Assembly (NCBI GenBank): GCA_045538835.1
Contig: JAZQEF010000015.1
Coordinates: 1-64,000 of the forward strand
Source of the DNA: RGIG6165 sp045538835
GTDB taxonomy: Bacteria; Bacillota; Clostridia; Oscillospirales; Feifaniaceae
Length of the DNA stretch: 64,000 nt
Direction of reading: 5' to 3'
The notes beneath the pieces were generated by a model that was not told the origin of the DNA, ran no database searches, and worked only from the letters and a program-made list of their open reading frames with translations. The position numbers were made by a program, and so were the translations under genes. Positions 1 through 8,237 of this stretch are shown piece after piece. How positions within the stretch are numbered: position 1 is the stretch's first letter; each line of letters starts with the position of its first letter.

Positions 1-3
1 AGG

Positions 4-23
4 TTTTTGCACAGGTGCAAAAA
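4..23. terminator. Hairpin at left window edge
   Basis: A perfect 9-bp inverted repeat TTTTTGCAC / GTGCAAAAA with a 2-nt loop. It is flanked by A and T runs and could end transcription in either direction. The gene it serves would lie outside the window, so the assignment is tentative. Confidence 0.4.
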
Positions 24-63
24 TGATGTGGGAGATTCTAAATTATAAAAGTAATAATTTCAT

Positions 64-126
64 TGATTTTTGATTTTATCAAAAATCTACCTTAATTCCG
101 AATTACGCATTCCGAATTCCGAATTA
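64..126. repeat. Short copy of dispersed attccgaatt repeat
   Basis: A perfect hairpin (GATTTTTGAT, 3-nt loop, ATCAAAAATC) is followed by three closely spaced 'attccgaatt' words. The same hairpin-plus-attccgaatt order occurs at 12725-12770, where the words flank a ~130-bp internal element. This copy looks like a deletion derivative retaining only the ends. Confidence 0.6.
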
Positions 127-130
127 AACA

Positions 131-158
131 AAAAAGCACCCTGCAGGGTGCCTTTTTG
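131..158. terminator. Bidirectional terminator
   Basis: GCACCCTGCAGGGTGC palindrome (136-151), A-rich on the left and T-rich on the right. It sits just downstream of the minus-strand 49-residue gene and can act as its intrinsic terminator. Confidence 0.75.
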
Positions 159-163
159 TTTGG

Positions 164-313
164 TCACATCATGTCTTCCGCGGTGCGGATGGCACGTCTG
201 ACCTGTCTTTTGATTTTTCGTACCGTACATCTTTTCATCGGCATCGGATATACAGAAGCAACCGTCATACCGACTGCCAGACCTACGAGCATACCGCCCA
301 TACAAGCTTTCAT
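164..313 (-). CDS. Small glycine-rich membrane protein, 49 aa
   Basis: Encodes a 49-residue protein with one glycine-rich hydrophobic segment (about residues 5-24, MGGMLVGLAVGMTVASV) and a strongly basic tail (KRCTVRKIKRQVRRAIR). The shape resembles small YtxH-like single-pass proteins of Firmicutes, but no family motif proves it. The ATG at 313 is chosen over upstream in-frame starts because a GGGG-containing purine tract precedes it by about 9 nt and the hydrophobic segment then begins at the N-terminus. An intrinsic terminator follows immediately. Function unknown. Confidence 0.5.
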   Translation of the reverse strand: MKACMGGMLVGLAVGMTVASVYPMPMKRCTVRKIKRQVRRAIRTAEDMM

Positions 314-446
314 AGACTTTATCCCCGTAAATACATTTATCAGAAAAATTATCCTGTAACCATCTGCAAGCGCTTCCGCATTGCAATGCGGTCTCGATAT
401 TTCTTCCGACAAAGTTTATTATGTTCACATATTAATAAATTAGTCA

Positions 447-475
447 TTGTTATTTATGGCAAAATTTTATATAAT
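447..475 (+). promoter_or_regulatory. Sigma-A-type promoter of foldase gene
   Basis: TTGTTA, a 17-nt spacer and TATAAT upstream of the lipoprotein gene at 508. A TTGGAGG Shine-Dalgarno sequence follows at about 493-499. Confidence 0.65.
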
Positions 476-507
476 ATTTTATATAAAATTTTTTTGGAGG
501 ATATAAA

Positions 508-1554
508 ATGAAAAAGGCAATAAAAATCATCTCCCTGATACTTGCTGCGCTACTCGCATTCTCCTGCCTTGCAGGCTGCGGCAAAAAAACAACGTCTATA
601 GGTACAATAAACGGAAAAGAACTCTCGACAGACCTCTTTAAGTTTACGCTTGTGAATGTTATAGGTCAGCTTGAGACGGCAAACAACGTATCTTTTGCAG
701 ATGTTGCCGACCAGCAGATGACTGAAGATATGACAGTTCTTGAATATGCCGTAAACTATGCGCTTACAAGCACACAGCAGAGCGTTATTATCGACGGTAT
801 GTTTGATGAACTCGGTCTTGAGTGGAATGACGAAGCACAGGCACAATATGACACAGCACTCGAGGAAAATTATGCAGCTTACGAGGGCGGCAAAGATGCT
901 ATGGTCGCAGACCTCAAGTCCGGCGGTATAGATATTTCAGGCTTAGAGAAACTTGTTGAAACATCTGTCAAGTACTCCTTGATATCCGAGCATATCTACG
1001 GTGAAAACGGCACAAATCCGATGACGGATGATGAGATAGAAGCGACATTCCATGACGACTATGCACGCATCAAGCACATTCTTGTTGCAACTGTTGACAC
1101 CTCGACATACCAGGCATTTGAAGGTGAAGAACTTGCCGCTGCAGAGGCAAAATATGCTGAAGTTGAAGCAAAAGTAAAGGCACTTGCGATAAATGACGAA
1201 GAAGGCTTTACCGCGCTTATGAACGAATACAACGAAGATCCCGGTATGGAATCTATGCCTGAGGGTTATGTGGTTACAGATAACGGTCAGTTTGTTCAGG
1301 CATTTGTTGACGGTGCATTTTCAGTCGGCGTCGGCGAATACGCCTTTGAAAAAAGTGATGAATACGGTTATCACATTTTAATGCGTCTCCCCACACGTGA
1401 GACCGACATCATCACAGAATACGGCAGTGTTGCCGCATATATCGAAAATTACAGAGGCACTCTCCTTTCAAACGATATAACAGAGAGAATGTCAGCCGCT
1501 GAATATAATACTGACAACGACGCAGTAAACGCAATCGTTGAAGAATTGCTTTAA
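508..1554 (+). CDS. PrsA/SurA-like peptidyl-prolyl isomerase lipoprotein
   Basis: A 348-residue extracytoplasmic foldase candidate. It has a lysine-rich start, a hydrophobic signal segment and a lipobox LAGC with the lipidated cysteine at residue 24. The mid region is helical (SurA_N-like). The segment from about 185 to 305 has parvulin/PpiC features: YARIKHILVATV at its start, an 'EDPGMES' loop, GQFVQAFVDGAFSVGVGEY, and 'EYGYHILMRL' at its end. Family knowledge places such proteins on the outer face of the membrane, folding secreted proteins. The gene is monocistronic, with a good sigma-A promoter upstream and a bidirectional terminator directly after the stop. Substrate not inferable. Confidence 0.85.
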   Translation: MKKAIKIISLILAALLAFSCLAGCGKKTTSIGTINGKELSTDLFKFTLVNVIGQLETANNVSFADVADQQMTEDMTVLEYAVNYALTSTQQSVIIDGMFDELGLEWNDEAQAQYDTALEENYAAYEGGKDAMVADLKSGGIDISGLEKLVETSVKYSLISEHIYGENGTNPMTDDEIEATFHDDYARIKHILVATVDTSTYQAFEGEELAAAEAKYAEVEAKVKALAINDEEGFTALMNEYNEDPGMESMPEGYVVTDNGQFVQAFVDGAFSVGVGEYAFEKSDEYGYHILMRLPTRETDIITEYGSVAAYIENYRGTLLSNDITERMSAAEYNTDNDAVNAIVEELL

Positions 1555-1558
1555 AGTA

Positions 1559-1592
1559 TAAAAAAATCCCGGCAATTGCCGGGATTTTTTTT
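1559..1592. terminator. Bidirectional terminator between convergent genes
   Basis: TCCCGGCAATTGCCGGGA palindrome (1567-1584) with an A run before and a T run after. It separates the foldase gene from the convergent MATE gene and serves both. Confidence 0.9.
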
Positions 1593-2955
1593 ATACCGTT
1601 TTCTTTTTCCATTTTCCGCTGAAGTAGAATACAAGACCTATCGCAAGCGGTGTGAAACCTGCGAGCGCATCGCCCAGCCAGAAGCCGATGTGCTTCATAT
1701 CGAGCACCAGACCGAAAAACACCGAGAGACCGATTCTCATCACGATACCGTCTAAAATTGCCGTTGCAAAATTGACCTTGTAATTGCCGCTTCCGTTAAT
1801 AAGTGCATTCATCGGCGAGCGCGCCGCACTTCCGTAGAACACAAATGCAGCTACGGGCAGATAATCAAGTGCAACTTTGAGCACGGCGGTATCTTTTGTA
1901 AATATGCCGAATACCTTCATCGGAAAGAAAAATGTTGCCGCCGTGAAGAGCGATGCAAGGATGAATACCCACGAAAAGAGTGTCCACATGATTTTGGGCA
2001 CACGCTCGTATTTCCCTGCGCCGACATTCTGACCGACCATAGATGAGCCTGCGGTGTTCATCGAATTGGAGAGCAGATTGCTCATACTGTTTATCTTGTT
2101 TGCAATACCTGCAAATGCCGAGACTTCGACACCGTAGGAGTTTATCCAGGAGTTGACGAAAAGTTTTGAGAAATGTATAGCCGCACTCTTTATTGCCATA
2201 GGCACGCCGAGTTTGACAAGTGAGCCGAGCATTTTAAAATCAATGTGCACAAAATCGGAAAATTTGAGAGTTAGTTCAAAATCTTTTTTCTTTAAAATAA
2301 TGAATACTGCGCAGCATATAAAACTCACACCCTGACTGATGACTGTGGCAAGCGCCGCACCGCCTGCACCCATATCAAAACCAAGAACAAAAATGACGTC
2401 AAGCACGGCATTGAGCACCGCCGCAAGGCTGATAAACAAAAACGGATGCTTGGAGTCACCCATACCGCGCAGTACTGCAGAAACGATGTTGTATCCGTAG
2501 ATAAATACCACGCCTGCGATACAGATGCTTGAATATGCCAGAGCCTCATCAAAAGCCGCTTTGGGCGTATTCATAAGATGCAGTATCGGCTCACGGAAAA
2601 TAAGACATACCGTGCCCAGCACCACCGCACACACCGTAAGCGATGTGAACATCGTGCTGACAAAACGTCCTATTTTGTCCTTTTTGCCTGCGCCTATGTA
2701 CTGCGATATTATAACCTGTCCCGCATTGCAGAAACCCATTGCGAGAAAGGTGAGAAAGTTCGAAACGTCACCGCCGACAGATACGGCAGAAAGACCGACC
2801 TTTCCCATCGCCTGACCTACAACTATCATATCGACCATGTTGTAGACCACCTGAAGAAGACTCGACAAAAACAGTGGCATCGCAAATTTAAAAAGATGCT
2901 TTGACACACTGCCCTGCGTAAAGTCTGTTATGTTTGATTGTTTTACCTGTTGCAT
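1591..2955 (-). CDS. MATE family efflux transporter
   Basis: A 454-residue polytopic membrane protein of the usual MATE length with about 12 hydrophobic segments. The N-terminus (FKFAMPLFLSSLLQVVYNMV, then DMIVVGQAMGKVGLSAVSVG) and the repeated half beginning near 'LVKLGVPMAIKSAAIHFSKL' are typical of the bacterial NorM/DinF-like superfamily. Such proteins exchange Na+ or H+ for cationic drugs or metabolites. The start at 2955 is supported by GAGG seven bases upstream. The C-terminal lysines end at the shared terminator. The substrate cannot be inferred; the upstream region is a dispersed repeat rather than a recognisable operator. Confidence 0.9.
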   Translation of the reverse strand: MQQVKQSNITDFTQGSVSKHLFKFAMPLFLSSLLQVVYNMVDMIVVGQAMGKVGLSAVSVGGDVSNFLTFLAMGFCNAGQVIISQYIGAGKKDKIGRFVSTMFTSLTVCAVVLGTVCLIFREPILHLMNTPKAAFDEALAYSSICIAGVVFIYGYNIVSAVLRGMGDSKHPFLFISLAAVLNAVLDVIFVLGFDMGAGGAALATVISQGVSFICCAVFIILKKKDFELTLKFSDFVHIDFKMLGSLVKLGVPMAIKSAAIHFSKLFVNSWINSYGVEVSAFAGIANKINSMSNLLSNSMNTAGSSMVGQNVGAGKYERVPKIMWTLFSWVFILASLFTAATFFFPMKVFGIFTKDTAVLKVALDYLPVAAFVFYGSAARSPMNALINGSGNYKVNFATAILDGIVMRIGLSVFFGLVLDMKHIGFWLGDALAGFTPLAIGLVFYFSGKWKKKTV

Positions 2956-2957
2956 TT

Positions 2958-3200
2958 CCCGTCCTCACAAACTCCGCTTTGTTCCATTTTGCTATCCGCA
3001 AAATTCCACCTGCTCCGTTGCTCGTCCTCTGTCCCTCGTCGTTCGCAAGCTCCATATAAATCGCTTCCGCAAGTATGCGAAAGCTCATTCATTCCACTGC
3101 TTCTCCTCTTCCTATCACGACGCACTTCGTTTACCTCGTGACAGGAGTCCTTTTTTCGCACTTCGTTCTGCCTTGTGGCGGGAGCCCTTTGATAGTTTAT
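2958..3200. repeat. Dispersed repeat, extended copy A
   Basis: Positions ~3033-3170 align with repeat copies at 12768-12902 and 19394-19533: shared words 'ctcgtcgtt', a hairpin around 3060-3085 (CTTCCGCAAGTATGCGAAAG), 'ctcctcttcc', then a stem TCACGA...TCGTGA (3115-3142). This copy also has a partial duplication of its 3' part (3158-3190, 'cgcacttcgttctgcc...gggagccct'). No convincing gene lies here; the overlapping reading frames follow the repeat. Confidence 0.65.
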
Positions 3201-3209
3201 AAAGCAAGG

Positions 3210-4172
3210 TTAACCTTGCTTCATTTTTTTCTTCAATCTCACGTCGTCACCCGAAAATGTGAGCACTTTATAAGTGCCTAAAATACGTGAGACGATTTTG
3301 TCGTTGTACGTTTCCTCAAGGTCACGCTGTGAAAGATTTGTGTTTATAATTGTTGATTTGCCTGCATTCATTCTCGAATTGACAACGGAAAAGAGTGCGG
3401 AAACGGTAAATGAACTTGCCATTTCACTTCCGAGGTCGTCTATGATAAGCACTTCTGCATCATAGAACTCCTCAATTTCTTCACTTTCAAGCCTGCCGAA
3501 TTTTTCTTTTTCAAGACGGGTGAAAAGTTCGGGAGCAGTCACATAGCATACCTCTATGCCCTGCTCGATAAGCCTATGTGCAATGGCAGACGAGAGATGC
3601 GTCTTGCCCAGTCCCGTACCGCCGACCATAAGAATGGAGTTACCCGGAACAAAATCATCACAGTACTTCCTGCAATAATCATAGTTGTGCTTCATTACCA
3701 CGCGGGGCGATATCTCACCCTCATCGGGATAGTAACTCAAATCAAAATTGTCAAATGTCTGCGACGCAAGTGTTTTTCCAAGAGATGACAGCAGAAATGC
3801 TGCTTTTTTAAGTTCGGTTTCCGCACATTTACGGCACGCCCTGCCGCCGTTTATACCCGTATCAAAACACACGGGACATTTGTACTGCAGGTCAAGATAG
3901 TCGCTTGCAAAGCCATTATCAACAAGAAGTTTTTTCTTCTCTTCACGGAGCGCTTCTATATCTGCGTGCAGTTTTTTCATTGCCGATGCGCCGTGCGCCA
4001 CACAGTAGGCTATACGGCTGCCGACATCTGCAAGTTTTTCGTCTATTTCACCGAGTCGGGCATCAATGGCATACGCCGCCATACGCCGTTTTTCAAGTTT
4101 GGCCTCGTTTTCTCTCTGCCTGTCACGGTATATGCTTTCCACATACTCGTAGACTTCTCTTTTATATGCCAT
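3210..4172 (-). CDS. DnaC/DnaI-like helicase-loader ATPase
   Basis: A 320-residue AAA+ ATPase of the DnaC/DnaI/IstB family, which loads the replicative helicase at origins or restart sites. The N-terminal 90 residues are helical and charged. A zinc-binding cluster is formed by Cys99, Cys102, Cys113 and Cys116. Walker A is GGTGLGKT (184-191) and Walker B is VLIIDDLG (241-248); an arginine-rich sensor region follows. Its ATG overlaps the stop of the upstream DnaD-like gene as TAATG, so the two are translationally coupled. The pairing mirrors the Bacillus DnaB/DnaD-DnaI loading system. No transposase is adjacent, so an IstB role is unlikely. Confidence 0.88.
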   Translation of the reverse strand: MAYKREVYEYVESIYRDRQRENEAKLEKRRMAAYAIDARLGEIDEKLADVGSRIAYCVAHGASAMKKLHADIEALREEKKKLLVDNGFASDYLDLQYKCPVCFDTGINGGRACRKCAETELKKAAFLLSSLGKTLASQTFDNFDLSYYPDEGEISPRVVMKHNYDYCRKYCDDFVPGNSILMVGGTGLGKTHLSSAIAHRLIEQGIEVCYVTAPELFTRLEKEKFGRLESEEIEEFYDAEVLIIDDLGSEMASSFTVSALFSVVNSRMNAGKSTIINTNLSQRDLEETYNDKIVSRILGTYKVLTFSGDDVRLKKKMKQG

Positions 4173-5158
4173 TACTCACCCTCCTTTTTACCGTAGGTAT
4201 TCATAAATTCCCATTTTGCAAAATCCTCGGCTGAGAAAGTACTCTCTCCTGTCTTGCCTCTGCCGCGTTTTGCCGCAGTTTTCTTTTCAGGCTTGTCATC
4301 GGCAACCTCTTCGGGCACCTTATATCCCTTTTCAAACCATGAGGACAGAATTTTATCAATGTAGGCAAAGCCTGCCTTACCCGTCGAATCGACACACTTG
4401 TCAAAGGCGAGTTTTATCATATCGTCGGAAAAACAGTAACTCTCGGTCCACTTTTTGATACGCTCTTTCTCTTTTGAAGAAAGACTCCTCGAATCTATGC
4501 CGAAAATACGCTTTACCGCAGACTCACGCTCTTTTGAGCGCTGCTGCTTTTCGATATATTCGTGCGCCCTCTCCTCGGTGTTTATACCTGCCGTATACCA
4601 CGAGTGCGCCACCTGCTCGATATATCTTATATTCTCTTTGCCGTTTGAGGTGCAGAAACTTATAAGTTTGTAAATGACCTCTGTGGGCATACCGTAATAG
4701 TCGTAGAAAGAATATATCGTCTTGATTGCCTCAGGCGACAGGGCGCGTGAAAACATGGCCTGTACCGACTGAATAAGTGCATAGAGAGGTTTGTTTTCTG
4801 TGATGACCTGAGATATCTCACGGAATTCGTATGTCGGCTTCTTTGCGTGCATTTTTTCGGCGGGATGCGAATCAAATACGATGCTGTTCATATTAGGCAT
4901 AATGCCGCCTGTAGTACGCATAAGAACCCCTGATGACAACCAGAAATTTATACTTTTTTCAACTGCCGCAGGCGTTATCGAGAGATATGAGCATATCTCT
5001 TCAAGTGTAAAGCCGCCGCCCTTGCGGAAATAATATAAAATGACACGGAGCGCCGTTTCGTCAGCCTCGTTTAAAAAACGGTCAACCACCGTATTAGGCA
5101 CGTTAAAATGACCGCCGTTTCCTATCGGCGGGAATATCATATCCGACACCCGTATCAC
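4172..5158 (-). CDS. DnaD/DnaB-domain replication initiation protein
   Basis: A 328-residue protein. A winged-helix-like N-terminal region (VILYYFRKGGGFTLEEICSY, about 35-85) is followed by two helical DnaD-type C-terminal domains (about 130-205 and 210-285). The second contains 'IKKWTESYCFSDDMIKLAFD' and 'FAYIDKILSSWFEKG', close to the DnaD/DnaB2 signature YxxxI-x-W. The tail is lysine/arginine-rich and ends before the TAATG overlap with the helicase loader. Family proteins remodel DNA and recruit the helicase loader in Firmicutes. The ATG at 5158 follows a GGAAGTG tract. Role in initiation versus restart is undecided. Confidence 0.85.
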   Translation of the reverse strand: MIRVSDMIFPPIGNGGHFNVPNTVVDRFLNEADETALRVILYYFRKGGGFTLEEICSYLSITPAAVEKSINFWLSSGVLMRTTGGIMPNMNSIVFDSHPAEKMHAKKPTYEFREISQVITENKPLYALIQSVQAMFSRALSPEAIKTIYSFYDYYGMPTEVIYKLISFCTSNGKENIRYIEQVAHSWYTAGINTEERAHEYIEKQQRSKERESAVKRIFGIDSRSLSSKEKERIKKWTESYCFSDDMIKLAFDKCVDSTGKAGFAYIDKILSSWFEKGYKVPEEVADDKPEKKTAAKRGRGKTGESTFSAEDFAKWEFMNTYGKKEGE

Positions 5159-5196
5159 TTCCTTTCAAAAAAGACTGTTCTTTTATTGTAAAATAT

Positions 5197-5225
5197 TTGA
5201 AAAAGAATTGCAATTGTTTTATAAT
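5197..5225 (+). promoter_or_regulatory. Sigma-A promoter of prfB
   Basis: TTGAAA, exactly 17 nt, TATAAT. It implies a leader of nearly 190 nt before the prfB start at 5420. Confidence 0.75.
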
Positions 5226-5236
5226 TGATACATACA

Positions 5237-5345
5237 GAATTTTATTTCCATAAAATTCTTAAGAGTTATCACTCTTATGTGCTCTGTCGAGCACTGTATC
5301 AATTGACGGCGTCGCAAAAATCTCCTTGCGAGCAAAGATTTTTGC
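5237..5345 (+). promoter_or_regulatory. Four-hairpin leader of prfB
   Basis: Between promoter and start codon lie four successive perfect stems: GAATTTTAT/ATAAAATTC (5237-5258), AAGAG/CTCTT (5261-5276), GTGCTC/GAGCAC with TGTC loop (5279-5294) and GCAAAAATCT/AGATTTTTGC (5314-5345). None is followed by a T run, so simple termination is not indicated. No known riboswitch consensus was recognised. It may be a structured leader RNA or an inserted repeat. Confidence 0.5.
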
Positions 5346-5419
5346 TCCTGGTAGAATAATCGACTTCAATAAATATCTGTAGACTATGATAATACGGCAC
5401 GAATTTTTGGAGGATATCT

Positions 5420-6526
5420 ATGAGTATTGAAATAGAAGAATATAAGCAGAAACTTGGCAATATGATGCCCGGGCTTGACGAACTTGCCGCAGGAATGGGT
5501 ATTGAAAAACTAATCGCCGAATGTGAAGAACTTGAAAAGCAGTCGCAGGCGCCCGATTTCTACAGCGACCCTGCTAATATGCAGACGGTTTTGCAAAAAC
5601 TAAAGCAGGTCAAAAACAAAATAGATGGATATAATAAACTCAAAGGCCGCGCGGAAGACACTCTTTTACTCGCCGATATGGCGCTTGCGGAGGGGGATGA
5701 CTCTCTGCTCGAGGAGATAGAAAGCGAATATAACATCTGCGAGCAGGAACTTGAAAAACTCCGTCTTGAAACGCTTCTTTCAGGCGAATACGATAACTCA
5801 AATGCCATTCTCACATTCCATGCAGGCGCAGGCGGAACTGAGGCGCAGGACTGGGCGGAAATGCTCTACCGTATGTATAACCGCTGGGCAGAGGCGCACG
5901 GCTTCAAGGTCAGCGTATTAGATTATCTTGACGGTGATGAAGCAGGGCTTAAAAGCGCTTCGATAATGATTTCGGGCTACAATGCCTACGGCTATCTCAA
6001 GAGTGAGCACGGCGTTCACCGCCTTGTGCGTGTTTCACCTTTTGACTCGTCGGGAAGAAGACACACTTCTTTCGCCTCGCTTGAAGTTATGCCCGAGATT
6101 GACGATAACATCGACATTGAAATAAGGGATGAGGATATCCGTGTCGATACCTACCGTGCAAGCGGCGCTGGCGGTCAGCACGTCAATAAGACGGAATCTG
6201 CTATAAGAATAACTCACATTCCCACAGGCATCGTCGTTGCCTGCCAGAACGAGCGTTCACAGCATCAGAACAGGGATGTTGCGATGAAGATGCTAAAGTC
6301 AAAACTCTTTGAGATAAAGCAGAGAGAAAATCTCGAACGTATCGAAGACATTAAGGGCGACCAGATGCAGATAGCCTGGGGCTCGCAGATACGCTCATAC
6401 GTATTTATGCCCTACACCCTTGCAAAGGACCACCGTACAGGTTTTGAAAACGGCAACATCAATGCGGTTATGGACGGTGACCTTGACGGATTTATAAATG
6501 CGTATCTTAAGCAGTTGTGTCAGTAG
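5420..6526 (+). CDS. prfB: Peptide chain release factor 2
   Basis: A 368-residue class I release factor that reads UGA and UAA. It has the RF2 tripeptide SPF at 206-208 and the catalytic GGQ at 251-253 within GAGGQHVNKTES. Length and colinearity match RF2 throughout, beginning MSIEIEEYKQKLGNM. Unlike many bacterial prfB genes there is no in-frame UGA near codon 25 and no +1 programmed frameshift: the N-terminal region reads continuously through GLDELAAGMGIEKL. The ATG is preceded by TTTTGGAGGATATCT, a strong SD. The preceding leader is long and structured. Confidence 0.97.
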   Translation: MSIEIEEYKQKLGNMMPGLDELAAGMGIEKLIAECEELEKQSQAPDFYSDPANMQTVLQKLKQVKNKIDGYNKLKGRAEDTLLLADMALAEGDDSLLEEIESEYNICEQELEKLRLETLLSGEYDNSNAILTFHAGAGGTEAQDWAEMLYRMYNRWAEAHGFKVSVLDYLDGDEAGLKSASIMISGYNAYGYLKSEHGVHRLVRVSPFDSSGRRHTSFASLEVMPEIDDNIDIEIRDEDIRVDTYRASGAGGQHVNKTESAIRITHIPTGIVVACQNERSQHQNRDVAMKMLKSKLFEIKQRENLERIEDIKGDQMQIAWGSQIRSYVFMPYTLAKDHRTGFENGNINAVMDGDLDGFINAYLKQLCQ

Positions 6527-6547
6527 TGTAAATTAAAAAATAAATCA

Positions 6548-6576
6548 TTTACAATAAAGTTTTTTCATAGTATAAT
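6548..6576 (+). promoter_or_regulatory. Sigma-A promoter
   Basis: TTTACA, 17 nt, TATAAT, about 50 bp upstream of the TTG start of the membrane protein at 6627. Confidence 0.7.
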
Positions 6577-6626
6577 AGGATATGTGAAAAATTTACATTT
6601 GATTTTGATGTTGGAGTTGAAATATA

Positions 6627-7436
6627 TTGGCTAATAAGAAAAAAGGTATAGATAAAAAAGGGGAAGCGATATCAAACCGTCTGCTTATCCATATGGTGTG
6701 GGCGTTCTTATCACTTCTCACCATAATGTATTTTAAAATGTATTACACGGGGCTCGGCGCTGTCGAAGGTATGGATACCATTCGCAGTGCAGCGAAAGTG
6801 CTTCTCATCATAGGTGCGGTAATAACTGCGGCGTTTACGGGTTATATCCTCTACGCACGTAAAAAAGGTGTCGATTTTGAGACTGTTACTTTCTCACCAG
6901 CAGTCTGCATCCTCTGGCCTCTTGTTTATACTCTGTATATGGTTTTATTTGTAGGCTTCTGGTTTGACTACAATATGCTGTTTACGGCAGGCTATGCCGC
7001 ACTCGGCATCTTTGTCGTGCTCTATCTTTTAAGTTATCTTAAAGCATATGACCTGCTCTTTACGGCGGTATCGCTTCTCGTATCGGAAGTTCTGTTCTAT
7101 CTCTATTCAAGGCTTCAGGTGTACACACAGATTTTCAAATCCCCCGTACCCAGAGTGATATATTTTGTAATTCTCGCAGGTATCGGCGTATACTATATAG
7201 TAAATCTCGTTTCGCTTAAAAAGGCTCACGGTCTTTGCAAGAAGTGTGACAAGCGTATCCTTCCCAAAAAGGCTCTCTACTTCCCGTCATTTATTCTCGG
7301 CGGTCTGCACATCGTATGCTCTGTAGCAACGGCAATAGTCGGTTATCAGGCGCTTCGCCTTTCCTGCTATGTCATTGCACTCTATGCAGTGGTTGCAGCC
7401 GTAGCCTACATCATAGTTAGACTTTACAGAAAGTAA
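6627..7436 (+). CDS. Hypothetical multi-pass membrane protein
   Basis: Not recognised. A 269-residue protein with a basic N-terminus (MANKKKGIDKKG) and about seven hydrophobic segments, near residues 23-40, 52-72, 85-107, 113-133, 138-160, 176-196 and 218-265. A conserved-looking hydrophilic pair CKKCDKR lies near 203-209. The start is TTG at 6627, 10 nt after GGAG. A terminator separates it from the next membrane protein, so the two are probably not a strict operon. Gene order (prfB before, small membrane protein and HAD phosphatase after) gives no functional clue. Confidence 0.7.
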   Translation: MANKKKGIDKKGEAISNRLLIHMVWAFLSLLTIMYFKMYYTGLGAVEGMDTIRSAAKVLLIIGAVITAAFTGYILYARKKGVDFETVTFSPAVCILWPLVYTLYMVLFVGFWFDYNMLFTAGYAALGIFVVLYLLSYLKAYDLLFTAVSLLVSEVLFYLYSRLQVYTQIFKSPVPRVIYFVILAGIGVYYIVNLVSLKKAHGLCKKCDKRILPKKALYFPSFILGGLHIVCSVATAIVGYQALRLSCYVIALYAVVAAVAYIIVRLYRK

Positions 7437-7438
7437 AT

Positions 7439-7468
7439 TAAAAAAGGACTCTTAATGAGTCCTTTTTT
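7439..7468 (+). terminator. Intrinsic terminator
   Basis: GGACTC, short loop TTAA, TGAGTCC, then TTTTTT; preceded by an A run. It ends the 6627 gene. Confidence 0.85.
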
Positions 7469-7484
7469 AGAATGAGGTAATAAA

Positions 7485-8237
7485 ATGAAACTTCGCAGTA
7501 TACTCTGCTTTGCGGCAGCAATCCCGCTTGGCATTTTAAGAATACTTGTTATAAAAACTTCAGTTGAAGTCGAAAGCGGATTTTATGTAAAAGGTGCTGT
7601 ACTTCCGACTGTTTTTACGGTTCTCTGCCTTGCCGCTCTTGCGGCGTTTGCGGCGGTGTCACTCTCATACCGTAAAACGAAACACTCCGAAACCTTAAAC
7701 GGCGGCGCATTTGCGCTTGCAGGCACAGCAGTATTTGCCATATCGCTTCTGTGGTGCGGCATAACAGCAATTCTTGCAGGCAACACCTTACACGGTGCTC
7801 TCGCAGTAGTCGGCGGCGTGGCTCTTGTAGTCGGCGCACCCGCGCATATGATGCCTGACAAAGCAGCACATCTGCCTGTTTGTCTGCTCATTCCGTCGGT
7901 GTGGTGCGCATACAATCTTATAACCGTATTCCGTCAGTTTTCAACGATAGTGACGATTTCGGACTATCTTTTAGAAGCCCTCTCACTCACCGCCCTGCTT
8001 TTATTTGTATTCTATGCGGCAAAGGCGTATATTGACGGTAACTCATCGGCGATGCTCCACTTTTCGGCATACGCGGTATTCTTAGGCGTATTTGTAACCG
8101 CACTGCCCTCACTTTATTTTACAATCAGCGGCGAAGCGGCATTCAGTATAGATTTCACAAAGGACATTGCGGTGCTCGCCTCAATGCTCATCTACGCTCC
8201 CGCAACTATTTATACGGTGGAAAAGAATGAAATATAA
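7485..8237 (+). CDS. Hypothetical multi-pass membrane protein
   Basis: Not recognised. 250 residues with about seven hydrophobic segments spread from residue 4 to 245 and almost no soluble domain. The ATG follows ATGAGGTAAT. Its last 11 nt overlap the start of the downstream HAD phosphatase gene in another frame, indicating translational coupling. Similar general architecture to the preceding membrane protein, but no clear sequence similarity was seen by eye. Confidence 0.7.
   Translation: MKLRSILCFAAAIPLGILRILVIKTSVEVESGFYVKGAVLPTVFTVLCLAALAAFAAVSLSYRKTKHSETLNGGAFALAGTAVFAISLLWCGITAILAGNTLHGALAVVGGVALVVGAPAHMMPDKAAHLPVCLLIPSVWCAYNLITVFRQFSTIVTISDYLLEALSLTALLLFVFYAAKAYIDGNSSAMLHFSAYAVFLGVFVTALPSLYFTISGEAAFSIDFTKDIAVLASMLIYAPATIYTVEKNEI

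Noticed and set aside
2930..3281. Several small overlapping frames upstream of the MATE gene
   Set aside because: They lie in the dispersed repeat on both strands and differ between repeat copies; no SD.
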